DNA of 64,000 nt, taken from contig NC_087062.1 in NCBI RefSeq assembly GCF_963678635.1, positions 62,170,386-62,234,385 of the forward strand, given 5' to 3'. The notes beneath the pieces are model-generated. The model saw nothing but the letters and a program-made list of their open reading frames with translations, ran no database searches and was not told where the DNA came from. The stretch's first letter is position 1. Each line of letters starts with the position of its first letter. The translations under genes and the position numbers were made by a program. Shown here in pieces: positions 29,751-41,111 of this stretch. The stretch is from Symsagittifera roscoffensis. Taxonomy: Eukaryota > Xenacoelomorpha > Acoela > Convolutidae.

Positions 29751-30898
29751 ATAGTTTTTAGTAAGATGTAAATTGATAAATTAGTTGATTAGTTAGTTGC
29801 AAGGGTTAATGTTAGATACTTAGTTCCAATTTAGTATTTTATCGGTCAGAACTTTAACCGAGGAAGTAGAGACAGAAGAATTAAATATACATCTAACAGC
29901 GATGTAAGAAAACAACAGAATGACCACGCACAGCGTGGCATTCGGTATAGGCCAAATCAGTGACCTTGATTAGCGTTAATAAGTCTAAGGCTGCAGCGTG
30001 GCTGCAAAAAGAACAAGTTGAGAGCGGAGGTACCGAAGGTCGCCTCATGACAGTCAGCTCCCTACTTCTGCCTGTTTTTTTTTGGTCCTTTGCATCAAAA
30101 TATGCTATGCTTTTCTGTCATTAGTTTTCAGTCATGGCTCGATGGATCTTTTATATCAGACTTGAAGTCAGCGCTACCAAAATTCTACCGCACTATCGTA
30201 ATTTATGTCCTATGGCATCTTCTTTGAAGTGTTGATCAAACCTCATAATGAAAAGTCAAACTGTTACTTCTTGGAATACGTATGTAAGGTTACAACTAAA
30301 ACCCACCACATGTTGGAGCATACATCCACTTTGAATTTCACTTTAATAGTAACTGAAGCTTTCAGGTAAATTGATAAGGTTTTCAAACTTTCTTATTGAA
30401 AAAACAACTTATGCCCTCGATTTGGCTCAATTTTGCGGCTTACATCTCAAGAAATACCTCCGTGATTACATTCTGACTTTTGCTCGATTGGCGTCAAAAG
30501 TGTTTCTGACCCCTTTTTACTTTTAAAAGTCTTATTAGAAACCATGTACACTGTCCTATTCTCAGGGTTTCCTCAATAATCTCTCATGCTGATGGATTTC
30601 TAAACACCCGATGAACAGTCCTCTCAAAACAATGCCCAGCTCCTAAAACCGAGTATTGCACTGGTATCAGAGGTTTTTTCTATTTGCTCCCGAAAGAGCT
30701 TTCTGCGCGAGTCGACGCTTACTTTGAAACCAAGAAAAGCTCAGGTAACGGTCTGATCGAGTTGTTTGAATGTCAAGTTAAATTAGGGTGCAGCTCAAGT
30801 GCTGCCTGCAGGACTATCGCACGATATGAGGTCTATATCTTAGAAAAAAGTTAGACCCCTTCTGCGCCCGATTCTTTTCCGTGTTGCTCCAAGTACAT
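29751..30898. other. presumed leader and 5' LTR of E2, unproven
   Basis: About 1.15 kb between E2 gag and the E3 LTR. It contains the perfect small inverted repeat CCACGCACAGCGTGG at 29923-29937. No long frame and no matching copy elsewhere in the window, so LTR limits cannot be given. Confidence 0.35.
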
Positions 30899-31800
30899 TG
30901 GAACCAGATCTAAACTAGTATTTATTATTGGTTATTATTATGATATTTTATCTCTATAAAATATTAAATACTAACCAATCATACTCCATCAAACTAACAA
31001 CCCACTTATTTATAAGTGTTGAAACTACTTGTAGTTTCAACACGAGAACAATTTGAATTAAACTTAGAAAACAGTTGTTCTCATTCTGGAACTAACTCGC
31101 GCAAACCGGTGTACACTAGATCTATTGAGACTAGGAGATATAAGAGTAAGATTAGGATTGGTATTAGACTAAGAAGTTGCACGAATCTATCCGGCCGAAA
31201 ATATGACAGCGTGACGAGCAGACGGTGTACCTTATCTGAAATTGTTCTATGAGTTCTAACCAAAAGGATAAAACTCATCTGGTGCGACCAAAAAGTCTCG
31301 AACAGACCTTAACTAACCTTTATTTAGAAAAAATAGATTAGAATTAGACAAATACAACATTTGAAAAAACAATGTTATGTGACAAAAATTTAGTTGAATG
31401 TCTCCACGACTCAATAGATCACAGCCAATTTTCCGAACAATACGAGAACTACCAGGTATTGGAAGAAGACCTCGGACAAGAGACGACGTACGACTAAGAA
31501 GAATTCTACCAATCGATTTCATGATTGTACGACAAAAACGAGATCAAACTTTTATATTTAGAATACTTCCAGCAGTAAATTTAAATTTTCGTTTACTGAC
31601 ATAAAATTTTGAAGAAACATCTTCAATAACCTTTCCTGGCTTTAAACCTAATAATTATACTAACGATTGATAAAACAACTCTAGTCGTTCTCCTAAAAAA
31701 TCTCGAGTATTAAAAACATCTTGAAAAATTATTTATTTAAATAAAATACAAAATTAGTTAGTATAAAGCATAATTGTTAGTTAATATAAATCATCTTTTC
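30899..31800 (+). repeat. E3 5' LTR (right limit uncertain)
   Basis: The first 390 bases match the 3' LTR at 36198-36569 and, reversed, 58699-58310. Homology with E5 continues to at least 31800 (about position 57750 in E5), where LTR gives way to leader. Because the 3' LTR is truncated, the exact end is not visible. Confidence 0.6.
31016..31043 (+). repeat. LTR hairpin, E3 5' copy
   Basis: Arms GTGTTGAAACTAC and GTAGTTTCAACAC are fully complementary over 13 bases with a two-base TT spacer. The same structure occurs in the E3 3' LTR (36315-36342) and E5 (58555-58582) with paired changes in the arms. Confidence 0.75.
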
Positions 31801-31904
31801 ATCCCAGCTTCATCATCTAAAATATAACAGCAAATCGCAAAACATTAACATCATCAAAACTAAACACTTAAACTTTTCTTCATTTAAACCTTTACCTAAA
31901 AGTT

Positions 31905-32110
31905 ATCAAGGCTTATCCTTGTTTTCACTCAAATTAATTTCATTTAAAATAACAGATCATCAAGGCTTCCCTTGGATCTTTAAAATATATTCACTCAAAT
32001 TAAAATAAATAATTTTATCTAAACATTCTGATCATCAAGGCTTCCCTTGGATCTTTAAATCAAATTAAACTTAATCTAAATTTCTGATCATCAAGGCTTA
32101 TCCTTGGATC
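31905..32110 (+). repeat. four repeated leader stem-loops of the E3/E5 family
   Basis: Four copies of CAAGGCTTATCCTTG or CAAGGCTTCCCTTG, three of them preceded by GATCAT and followed by GATC, spaced 40-80 bases apart. Each folds into a five-base stem CAAGG/CCTTG. E5 has corresponding copies at about 57538-57640. They are just downstream of the LTR, where packaging and dimerisation signals of retroelements lie. Confidence 0.7.
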
Positions 32111-32499
32111 AAATAGAACAATTTTGTTCTCCCCTTCCCAAGTTAATTTAGTGTATAACAACCTCAAACGTCGATTTACTACCCAAACCTTTTGAAAGAC
32201 CCAGAATTAACAGAAATTTTTCAAGAACTAACCATTCTAATTAGGATAAACAGTGAAGAACTTCGTTTACTCATCATTCAATTGATCCCCCTCTTAACTG
32301 ACCCAGGATAGTATTTAAACTTAGTCAGTCATAAAATAGTATCTAACGAACGACTTGCGTTCTAATTATACCTGAACCTTGTGGATCGATTTACTATTCT
32401 CCAACCCTTGATCACAAATCACAACCCCTAAGTAAGATTAGGTAGGTCTATCTTAGCTTAGAATTAGTCACGAGAAAGTAAAAATCATTCTCAGGAATT

Positions 32500-33589
32500 T
32501 ATATACGCTTTTATGTCCATCCCAACAAAACAACCTAAGTTAAGTTAACCACAAAAAATCGTAAGAACTAACAGTTTAAGACACTAGAAATCAATAACCA
32601 AATATTGCATCCATCATCCTAAACCTTATGTCAAGAGACAATTTGGGAAACAAACAAACAATCATAAAACAGAATTGTTTAATTAACGACAAAAAATATG
32701 ACCAGAACACACAGACTAAAAATAGGATACACAAGAACAAGAAGACAAACACAAAGAAAGAAAATTATTAACAAACAAAAACAAATTATTAGGAAACGAT
32801 TTTCAAAATTTCAAACGCAAGTACCAAAAAACTGAATTTAAAAATTGACACAAATTAAAAAACAGACACTCCGACAATGGTTGTCCGTAAATTTAAGACA
32901 CCATTTTGAGCACAAAAAAAAAGTTTAAGACACAAATTGCACGAAAAACCCTCGAAAAACAGGCCAAAAATGGCACAACTTTTAATGGTCTTTGTAGGTC
33001 AAATTTTTCAACTTTTTCAAAAAAATCGTGAAATCTTATTTTGTGAGACCTAAGACCTAGCCAATAAGACCCAGATTAGTAAATAAAAGCAGCCCCAGAA
33101 CATCAATATGAGAAAAATTCGCGCCCCAACCCGAATCTTTGAAATCCACCAAAAAACAAGGAATTTGGGCATACTTTTCCAATTTTTTCAAAACTAGGGT
33201 CAAAAAATCAAAACTTTAAGAACGTTGAGCCCTAGAGATGACTATTGACTATGAGTAGGATAAAAAGTTAGATGAATACATTTTAAATTGCGCTAGGGAG
33301 AAATTTTTTAAGATTTCAAAATATTGAAAAAAAAGAAACCGCAAAGTGAAAAAAAAATTGTATACTAACAGAGTTTGAGCGTAGCAGTACCTTGCTCCCC
33401 GTTAAACACGCACTGCAACCTCCACCGAACATATGGACAACTATTTATTTTTATGCTAGGGTTGCTTAACATGCCAATTAAACAAAAATACACAAGTTTA
33501 TTGTCAACCCACTAAAGAATCAATATGTTTTAATCTACCACTACATACCCACGATGCTGCACACTTTCAGCATCCACAAATTTTAAAAT
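32500..33589 (+). other. deleted gag-pol junction region of E3
   Basis: Leader homology with E5 stops at about 32510. Up to 33590 the sequence is AT-rich with no long frame and no gag or RT motif. This is either rearranged leftover or non-coding sequence brought in during the deletion. Confidence 0.4.
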
Positions 33590-34275
33590 TAGCTTCTGAT
33601 ACACACACTGAATGGGTTTTAAATCCAGCCAAAAATCACAACGAAATTTACCAGAAAGTAACAAAAAAATTATAGCAAAGACAAAAAATTAATTCCCAAA
33701 TAAATTCCCGATTTTACCCAGCTACAAATTTAAAAATTGGAATATTTTAATTCCAAATTTTACAGCACAAAAAAAAGAATTTCTAAACAATTACAACCAC
33801 TCCAAAAAGGACCGTATCAAATAATTGAAAAATCCACTGATGTAACATATAAATTTACAGACTTAAACAAATTAGAAATCGTTCAACATCGAAACAACCT
33901 TTTACCTTATTACCCGAAAGAGTACGCTCTTCGAGAACTTACTCATTTATACTCTTTTACAGGACTTAAAGTTATTCAAAATAGCTCAGCACAACATCAA
34001 AATCAAAGCACTGATATGTACCCCATTCAAAAACAATTAGATAAAAAGGACAAAGAACTTCCCAAACAAATATCAAAAAAAATTTAGACAACAAAAAAAT
34101 CACTCAAACAGAAAAAAAATCGAAAATTAGAAGAACAAATTATAGCCCAAGATCAAAAACCAAAACTCCACATAGACAATCATCGCGACTTCGTAATCAG
34201 CCACGAAAAGATTACAAAACAGTCATCCAGCAATCTAAAATATTAAAGAAAGTTGAATTTCAAAAACCACTTTAA
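33590..34275 (+). pseudogene. E3 integrase C-terminal part
   Basis: Reading begins near 33590 (EWVLNPAKNHNEIYQKVTKK) and enters the frame 33737-34087: LQPLQKGPYQIIEKSTDVTY is the typical KGPYxI motif of the integrase C-terminal domain, followed by IVQHRNNLLPYYPKEYALRE. After a frameshift it ends with SSRLRNQPRKDYKTVIQQ and a stop at 34275. The zinc and catalytic parts are missing. A matching but complementary fragment, the catalytic core, survives in E5. Confidence 0.7.
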
Positions 34276-36197
34276 ATTAATTAACATTTTCACCTCTTGA
34301 AGATATTTTCATGGACTGAACTATTTCTCATAATTTATGCGGGAAAGCACTTGAACTTCAGCCAATAAGAACCTTTGCGATTCATCACCTTATTTTTGAC
34401 ACGACTTCTATAGCCGACAAACAATCACCTTCAAGTGTATCTCTACTTATAACTTTAAGACCTCCAGGTCAAAAATAAGCAACCTGCTCAATTTTGACGA
34501 CTGAAATAAACAAAATCTCAATATTTCGACCATCGGTTATTAACTAGAACGAAAATCAACAATATTGTCCCAGCCTAGACCTCGAAATACCCTCATGCAA
34601 ATATTCAATTAGCCTTAAGAACAAAATCGACATGATCATTTAGCCTAAATTACAAATAACTCTCAAATACCCCCGATCATCCGATGAATAAAATCAAAAT
34701 TAGGAAGTCCCTTAATAGCCATCCAAACTTCCCCTCACCAATAACTGTTTAAACCCAACCTACTTGTCAAAAAACCAAAGAATAACCCGACCACACTCGA
34801 ATTGCTTTGGCCACTTCTCCAAACTAAATACATCATTCGCTTACTAGCTAAAGTAAAAACATCATCAGAAATAATCTACGACAATTTTACCCATATATTT
34901 TTCCCCGACGAATAAGGTAAGTACGAATTAAATAAATTATTCTAATAAATTCGAAACAAAACTAACCATTCTTGATAAATGTTTTCTCTTTTTCTTTAGT
35001 CTTCACAGGCACGACCATCAATCATCTACAAAAAAGAAAAGCGAAACGAAAAACAGCAAACTTTTTTCTAGAATCCTTCATAAGTTTAGATTAACCAATT
35101 ACAATAAATGAAGCAGTAAAATTTACCCCAGAAACAGCAAAAAAATGATATATGAAATCTTTTCCCATATGCAGTAAGTATTCTTAAAATGAAAATAAAT
35201 TGATAATTTCAACCCCCCAAATAAACTCGTAAAATTAATAATTTTAAAGTAGTAAATTATTAAAACTTGCTTATAAAATTAAAGCAGTACTAACCTTTTC
35301 AAAGACGCTTCTTTGTAGTTTTAAATATTCACTCGCCCACAATCATATCCACAATCGCACAGCTCGCCCACGAAGAATTGTTTAAAATATTGCACTTAAC
35401 TTTTAACTTTCAATGATAACAACTCTAACCAGTTTCAACACATTTTAAACTTTCCTTTGACCCGGTTGGAAAGGAATTATTTAATAATCCAAACTAACCA
35501 ACGCAAGCTTACTAAACACCACAAACCACAACCTAACAGCATGACTAAGAAAAGAAAACACACAGTACCCAAACCGGATTAAAACAAGTTTAGAACTGGA
35601 TAAAATATTCTCTTAAAAATAACCGAACTAAACAAGAACGCTTTTGCGATAAAACATTAATACAAGAACATAACTAAAAACAAAATTAACAAAGATTTGT
35701 ATATGTAAATAATACAATGTAGTATATAGATTACATACAGCCCAAAGACGAGCAGCAAGGAATTTGAGACAAACTGATCACACTCCAACTACGAAATGGC
35801 AAAAAAAAACCGATATGCTGCCTACAATCACTACACTCAACGGATTTAAAGTACGACTTGGCATCGCAGCAAAGGAAACCCATTGCAACAAAACAATGGC
35901 CATCTCGATGTTCAAGTATACGTACAGATCCAACTCACCAGGCACTGCATCCAAAGTCGAACTACACGACACTCTCGAATGTGATTAGACCATTCCTATT
36001 CTCTAAAGTCAACCAGATCTACACTCGTCACAACCGATCAGAAATCATAATACGATCTCCCGAAACTATCGTGATAACATCTCTTCTTCCAAACCAGAAA
36101 AAACAATATGCTCGCAACCTCTAAAGAAAAATAGCATCTTTCATCCTACACTACAATACAACATTGAAAAACTAAAACTCTCTAAACCCCGGATGGA
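34276..36197 (+). other. E3 3' non-coding region
   Basis: About 1.9 kb between the pol stop and the 3' LTR. I see no env gene: no long frame, no signal peptide. The frames at 35764-35988 and 35858-36124 overlap in different phases (the first contains KRLGIAAK-like hydrophilic sequence, unrecognised). The first half is AT-rich with many short stop-bounded frames. A sharp polypurine tract before 36198 is not evident. Confidence 0.45.
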
Positions 36198-36569
36198 TGG
36201 AACCAGATCTAAACTAGTATTTATCATTGGTTCTTATTATGATATTTTATCTCTAGAAAATGATAATTACTAACCAATCATACTCCATCAAACTAACAAC
36301 CTACTTATTTGTAAGTGTTGAAACTACTTGTGATTTCAACACCAGAATAATTTGAATTAAACTTAGAATAAAGTTGTTCTCATTCTGGAACTAACTCGCG
36401 CAAACCGGTGTACACTAAATCTATTGAGACTAGGAGATAAAAGAGTAAGATTAAGATTGGTATTAGACTAAGAAGTTGCACGAATCTATCCGGCCGAAAA
36501 TATGATAGCGTGACGAGCAGACGGTGTACCTTATCTGAAATTACTTTATGAGTTATAACCAAAAGGATA
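36198..36569 (+). repeat. E3 3' LTR, truncated at its right end
   Basis: Aligns with 30899-31280 with few differences and stops after AACCAAAAGGATAA. The next bases (GTTTAAAACCCATATTTG) are the same as those left of the second MITE copy at 38683, so the break is a junction with another repeat. Confidence 0.75.
36315..36342 (+). repeat. LTR hairpin, E3 3' copy
   Basis: Arms GTGTTGAAACTAC and GTGATTTCAACAC; two neighbouring mismatches compared with the 5' copy. Confidence 0.65.
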
Positions 36570-36598
36570 ATTGTTTAAAACCCATATTTGTTTTGTTT

Positions 36599-37058
36599 CA
36601 GGGGCGGATTGGGGAGCGGATGCCCCCTCTCTCAGGGATTCGACTCCCTGCCGACCCAAAGGGTCACCCTTCGGTACTTTTTAAGAAATCCATTTTGGCC
36701 GACCGAACCTAAATTTTTTTAATAGCGCCTTTGGCGCTTATATATACTAACTTTGAGGGGAAGCGCTCGCCAAAAAAAACGCGATTTTGTCGTCAAAATT
36801 TTCCAAAAAGTGCATAAAAACGACTTTTTTGATCTTTTTTTTCAAAAGTTTGCATGTGGCGCAGAAAATTTGGCCAAAACAGCGTCTTTTTAGTGCTTTA
36901 GGAGAGCTCGGAAAATCAATTTTGCCAAAACAGCGTCTTTTTAGTGCTTTAGGACAATTCGGAAAATCAATTTTCGAAAAAAAGGTCGTCAAATTTTTCG
37001 AAAATTTTCTAAAAATCCGCCCCCCCCCTCCCTCGAGAAAATCCTAGATCCGCCCCTG
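36599..37058. mobile_element. hAT-like MITE, copy A
   Basis: Terminal inverted repeats CAGGGGCGGATT and GATCCGCCCCTG. The inside has no coding capacity but contains a family-specific motif GCGCCTTTGGCGC and a C-rich run before the right end. CAGGGG ends are usual for hAT transposons. The left flank TTTTGTTT equals the target duplication of copy B, but the right flank GCTCCCGG does not, so this copy lost its original right flank. Confidence 0.7.
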
Positions 37059-38450
37059 GCTCCCGGTACTGTTTTTCCAATTTCGTTGAAAACTTCTCTA
37101 GTTATAATTATTTTCTGAAATTTTTAAATGCTTATACTTTTTTCTAGCCGCTAAGCTAGGCGCAGACGGTGCAGTCTCCTTTTCATTCCGAGCATCTTTC
37201 AAGATAGCTCCGACCATCAGGTGAATCAGACGGATTTGGAGGAGGGGGCAGTTTTGATAATAATCAAATTTGCAGAATAAAAAAGTATCTTTGAGTTATT
37301 GCATTGACGCATATGGAACATCTTAATGAAAAATGCTTTGATTGTCTGATTTGGTTTCATTTTTCGTTTACGTCTCTGATCCGTTTTGTTTAGCATAGTT
37401 ATTTTGCGTTTTAGAAAAATCAAATCTTTTTGTCAAACAAAATTACGTTTTTGTCATTGCATTTTTGTCGTGCTATTTTTCATAGATATTGTTTCGTGCT
37501 GCTATAATATAAAAAGATTGTTTTTGTTCATTAAGAGTATAGCTTTATGACAATTGACTACACTAGAATCACCTGCAGTGACAAAAAAAAGGATGAATAA
37601 TGATAAAATAAAATTGAATTATATACATATCTTAGATAGTTTCAATATTTTTCAGTTTAAACAGCAAAATTTTGACAAAATTATTTAAAAATAGATTCTA
37701 ACAAACATTTTGTGGTTTTTTATAACCTTTATCTTATAATAAAACAGTAAATAACTTTCTGCAGGTTGAAGTGGATGTCCTACCGACTATTCGCACTGAA
37801 ATTCCATGGATAAAAAATCGATTTACTGTTAAGTTTTATTGTCAGTGTCTAACAAAGTGAAAAATAATTGATTATTGCTTGGTGATATTGCTTTTATTCA
37901 ATAAAGCATCACAATCTATTGCAAATCAATTATAATCAATTAATTTTTACTCTTATAGATAAAGAAAATGAAACTACATAATAATATTTTTCCCCAGTTT
38001 ATTGGGATGCGAAATTCAACGCAAATTAAGTGTTTTCTACGTTTTAAACTATGTTTTAAGTTGGTTAATTCTCGGGGTTAATTTTTTCTGTGCAACATTG
38101 GTTTTTGTAAGTGTTTTTATGTTACGCAATTTTTTTGAATTTTGCCTCTTTGCGCCCCTCCGCAACTGAACCACCTCCCTCTACCGGGTTGGTTCAGTTT
38201 TGGGGGACAAAAGGCCAACCGTTGGGGTGAGAAGGGTTGTAAGGGGGCAAAGGTTAAAACATTAGGGGGAGGGGAGAAGTTAACGGATTTGTTTTGCAAT
38301 TTGAGAAAAATAGAATTAGAAATTAGGTAGGCCATACCCTCGCTTTGCAAAGATTCCGCATAACTTTTTTGATTAACGCAGAAATTCTTGCAGCAATTTG
38401 AACAAATTATAATTGGTTTTGAATTGAAAAACATAATTCGTTTCGAATTC
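37059..38450. other. AT-rich spacer between MITE copies
   Basis: Poly-T rich sequence with no long reliable frame. The minus-strand frame at 37226-37423 (65 residues) is basic and AT-driven. No gene or RNA seen. Confidence 0.4.
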
Positions 38451-39260
38451 TAAACATGATCTCAGTATGAGCAATTTCTCTGAATGGATTTTTGATTTTT
38501 GTTATGTCTGTTGATATAAATTATTGGCCAAATTTAGAGTTTCATGGGCAATAATTTTAATGGTTTATATAGGCTAAAAATTTTTTACATTATAATCAAT
38601 TCTGATGACCCATTCAACATGAGAACGGGTTTTAAGGGGATTTTAATCTATTTTTTTAAAATCCATTAGAGTCCATTATAGTTTTTTAAAACCCATATTT
38701 GTTTTGTTTAAGGGGCGGATTTAGAGGGGGGCGGGGGGAACGGATGCTCCCCTCTCAGGGATTCGACCCCCTGCCGACCCTAAGGAATCCAGTTTTGGGC
38801 GCGACCTACCATAAAATTTTTATAAGGGCGCCTTCGGCGCCAATATATACTAATTTTGAGCGGGGAGCGCGCGCCGAAAAAACGCAATTTTTTTCGGTCA
38901 AAATTTTCCCCAAAAAGTGCCTAAAAACGCCTTTTTTGGCCTGTTTTAAAAATGTTGCCTGCGGCGCAGAAAATTTGGCCAAAATAAAAACAGTGCTTTG
39001 GAAGAGCTGGAAAAATCAATTTGGCTGACCTAAAAAAAAGGAAAAAGAAGGTCGACAAAATTTTCGAAATTTTTTTTGAAATTCCGCCCCCCCCCCCCCC
39101 CCTCGAGAAAATCCTAGATGCGCCCCTGTTTTGTTTTATTAATAAACGATCATTTTTATTCAAAAAATCATGCAAATCAATTTGTTTTGATGTGATATGT
39201 TTACTCTAATTTTTGCAGCGCTCTGCAAAACTGGAACCCGAACAAACATGTTCATATCCC
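38450..39260. repeat. dispersed repeat containing MITE copy B
   Basis: The flanks of copy B (38590-38700 and 39137-39260) match, in inverted order, the sequence at about 60200-60460, with shared phrases such as GATATGTTTACT and TTTTGCAGCG. The inverted copy has no MITE, so it serves as a rough empty site. The unit includes the motif CCATTATA. Confidence 0.6.
38710..39128. mobile_element. hAT-like MITE, copy B, with 8-bp target duplication
   Basis: About 419 bases, terminal repeats AAGGGGCGGATT (first base changed) and GATGCGCCCCTG. It is bounded by TTTTGTTT on both sides (38702-38709 and 39129-39136). An 8-bp duplication is the hallmark of hAT transposition. It shares the inner GCGCC motif and C-run with copy A. 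Confidence 0.85.
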
Positions 39261-39360
39261 CCGTCCTTTGAAATCCGCCCCTACTTTTACACCGCCACGG
39301 CCCCTTTCACGCCACATGACCTTTTGTTAGAAGAAAACTTTACGCAAAAACTTTAAAAGC

Positions 39361-39625
39361 ATTGAGCCGGCCCCACTCCCCCACGTTTCCCCTCCCTCAC
39401 TCCCAGTTTACTAACCCACTCCCTTATTTTACCCCAACCCCAACCCCCTTAGACCCCACAAACGCCAATTACTCGCACCACCTTTATCCCCATCCCCTTC
39501 AGTTACCTGCAACAAACCCCTCACCGTAAATGTGGGAGAGGCGGTCTTAACCAGGGGGGTGGCTAAGGGGTTGGGGCTACACATATGCGGGGGATAAGGA
39601 GGGAAAGAGGGACGGGAAAGATAAA
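39361..39625. repeat. C-rich then G-rich inverted region with G-quadruplex potential
   Basis: The plus strand is C-rich over 39361-39505 and G-rich over 39530-39625. CCCCAACCCCCTTAG at 39438-39452 is nearly the complement of CTAAGGGGTTGGGG at 39563-39576. Four C-runs at 39432-39457 give a minus-strand G4 motif with loops of 2, 2 and 5 bases. GGGGTT resembles a telomere unit, but there are only two or three copies. Confidence 0.65.
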
Positions 39626-40289
39626 TCTGGATAAAATGGCTCTATAATATAACGGCCAGCAGAAATAGCGAAAATGTTAAAATAATTAAAAATCGAAAAA
39701 TTGGAAATCACTTAACCATTTTGTTAGCTAGAGTAAAGCTCACCTTTGCCTTTTTTCAAAAAATAAGTATAAAAATTTTATAAAAAAAAACTATTATAAT
39801 CCATTATAATCGATGACAACCGATTAAAATGAATTTTTGTTGACTTGAAAAAAATTTTAATTAATTTTGAATGAATTATACTCGATTGTTTTAGATTTTT
39901 ATGGATACAAAATGTAAATCCAATATAATCCATGTTTTAAGCATAAAACTTCAGTGCGGGTTAGCTTGGAAGTTTTATAAATAGATTTTTAAAAAAACAT
40001 CAAAAAGGGCTAGTTAAAACTTCGAGTTTTGTCTCGAGAAAAAAAAACCATCCCAAGTACAATTGTTCTGTCACTTTCTACAATATTTGTAACAATGTGA
40101 AACTATTGCTGAGAAACTGGCAACGCTTTTTTTTACTATCCATTTTTGCCATTGCAGTGTCAAAAAGTGATCCAGCTGGTAATTAAAACTAAACAGTTGG
40201 CGAAAACCATAAATTAGATATTCCCAATTTTGGTTTCATAATTTTTTCATTGTCAAACTTTGCCTTCAAAACGGCGGAAAAGTTTCACG

Positions 40290-40650
40290 ATGAACTTCGG
40301 AAGCCGATTCAGAAACCGATTTTATTCAATTTCGATTGGTTTCAACTTTATATTAATATTAATTGTGTTTATCGGTGCTGGTTATTATACCAAATTGAAG
40401 ACTTCACAGGGCGAAACATGGAGGTCGGACACAGCTGCAGCTAATTTTCAAAAACAGCTTCAGTTAAAACAATGGGACTACTTTGAAATAAATGACACTT
40501 TTGTAAATGAGAACTGTCAATTGGAGTACAAGATCTTAGAGTATTTGGACATGAGTAAGAAGACACCTCAGATTTGTGCCGCCACAGAAGCCGAAGACGG
40601 GGCAAGTGTGTTTTGTACGACTTATTCGCCACATTTAAGACCAACTTAAC
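40290..40650 (+). CDS. candidate first exon of a type II membrane protein, possibly FkbM methyltransferase
   Basis: ATG at 40290 (another in frame at 40260) opens a frame of about 119 residues: short basic start (MNFGSRFRNRF), a signal anchor SIGFNFILILIVFIGAGYY, then a lumenal stem with one N-glycosylation site (NDT), cysteines at CQLEYKILEYLD, QICAATE and FCTTYSPH. The layout is that of a Golgi or secretory type II enzyme. Codon use looks real compared with surrounding AT-rich DNA. The enzymatic domain is not in this exon. Downstream, on the same strand at 59398, lies an FkbM exon without an N-terminus, which makes the two a plausible pair. The exact donor is unclear; GTGTGT at 40605 is one candidate. 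The link is inference. Confidence 0.5.
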
Positions 40651-40859
40651 ATCTCTTGTGCGCCGTATGGTATCCCGCATTTTTGTTTCAGATCTTAGAT
40701 CAAGTGAACAGTTTTCCCCTAAATCAATTGAGGGAGGAGGATAGTTCACTTGGTTGAAAGCGTTCATTTTGTGCCAATTAGTCATCAGCATTTTCCAGGT
40801 TGTCTTTTTTTTCAAACTCACCTTTTATTTTGAAATGGTGATCGTTAAACTGGTTAATC

Positions 40860-41111
40860 ATGGCAAAAATTGCTCTTATTAGCCGATATATTCAAGATGA
40901 GCCTTACCAAAAAAGAAAAGATGTTCACATTTTTTCTGATTACTTTTTGGGTGTAAACTTTATTGCGTCACAAAGCATTCATAGGATTACTGATCAATGT
41001 GGGGTCGGACTAACTTTTGATCAGTGTCGTTCTTTTTCGGTGGATGAGTTCCCTCCTTTAAGCAATTCCCACGCTGTTACTATTTTACTGTTTCAACCGC
41101 CAAAGTTATAG
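40860..41111 (+). other. unrecognised 83-residue open frame
   Basis: ATG-started frame (MAKIALISRYIQDEPYQKRK, later GVGLTFDQCRSFSVDEF). It is not AT-biased, and could be an exon, but I see no family, no clear acceptor in front and no link to the exon at 40.3 kb. Confidence 0.25.

Larger units (their letters stand above)
30899..36569 (+). mobile_element. E3: plus-strand LTR retrotransposon with deleted gag-pol
   Basis: A 5' LTR starting TGGAACCAGATC at 30899, a leader to about 32.5 kb, then only the end of pol (about 33590-34275), a 1.9 kb 3' non-coding region and a second LTR copy from 36198 that breaks off at about 36569. E5 on the other strand is the same family: its LTR and leader align with E3 over about 1.5 kb. 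The central gag-pol part has been lost between about 32.5 and 33.6 kb. Non-functional. Confidence 0.75.

Noticed and set aside
39432-39457. Interstitial telomere sequence
   Set aside because: Only two or three GGGGTT-like units, in a generally C-rich block; not a telomeric array.
40441-40821. 126-residue minus-strand frame over the candidate FkbM first exon
   Set aside because: No motif; the plus-strand frame has a signal anchor, cysteines and a glycosylation site, so the minus frame is a shadow.
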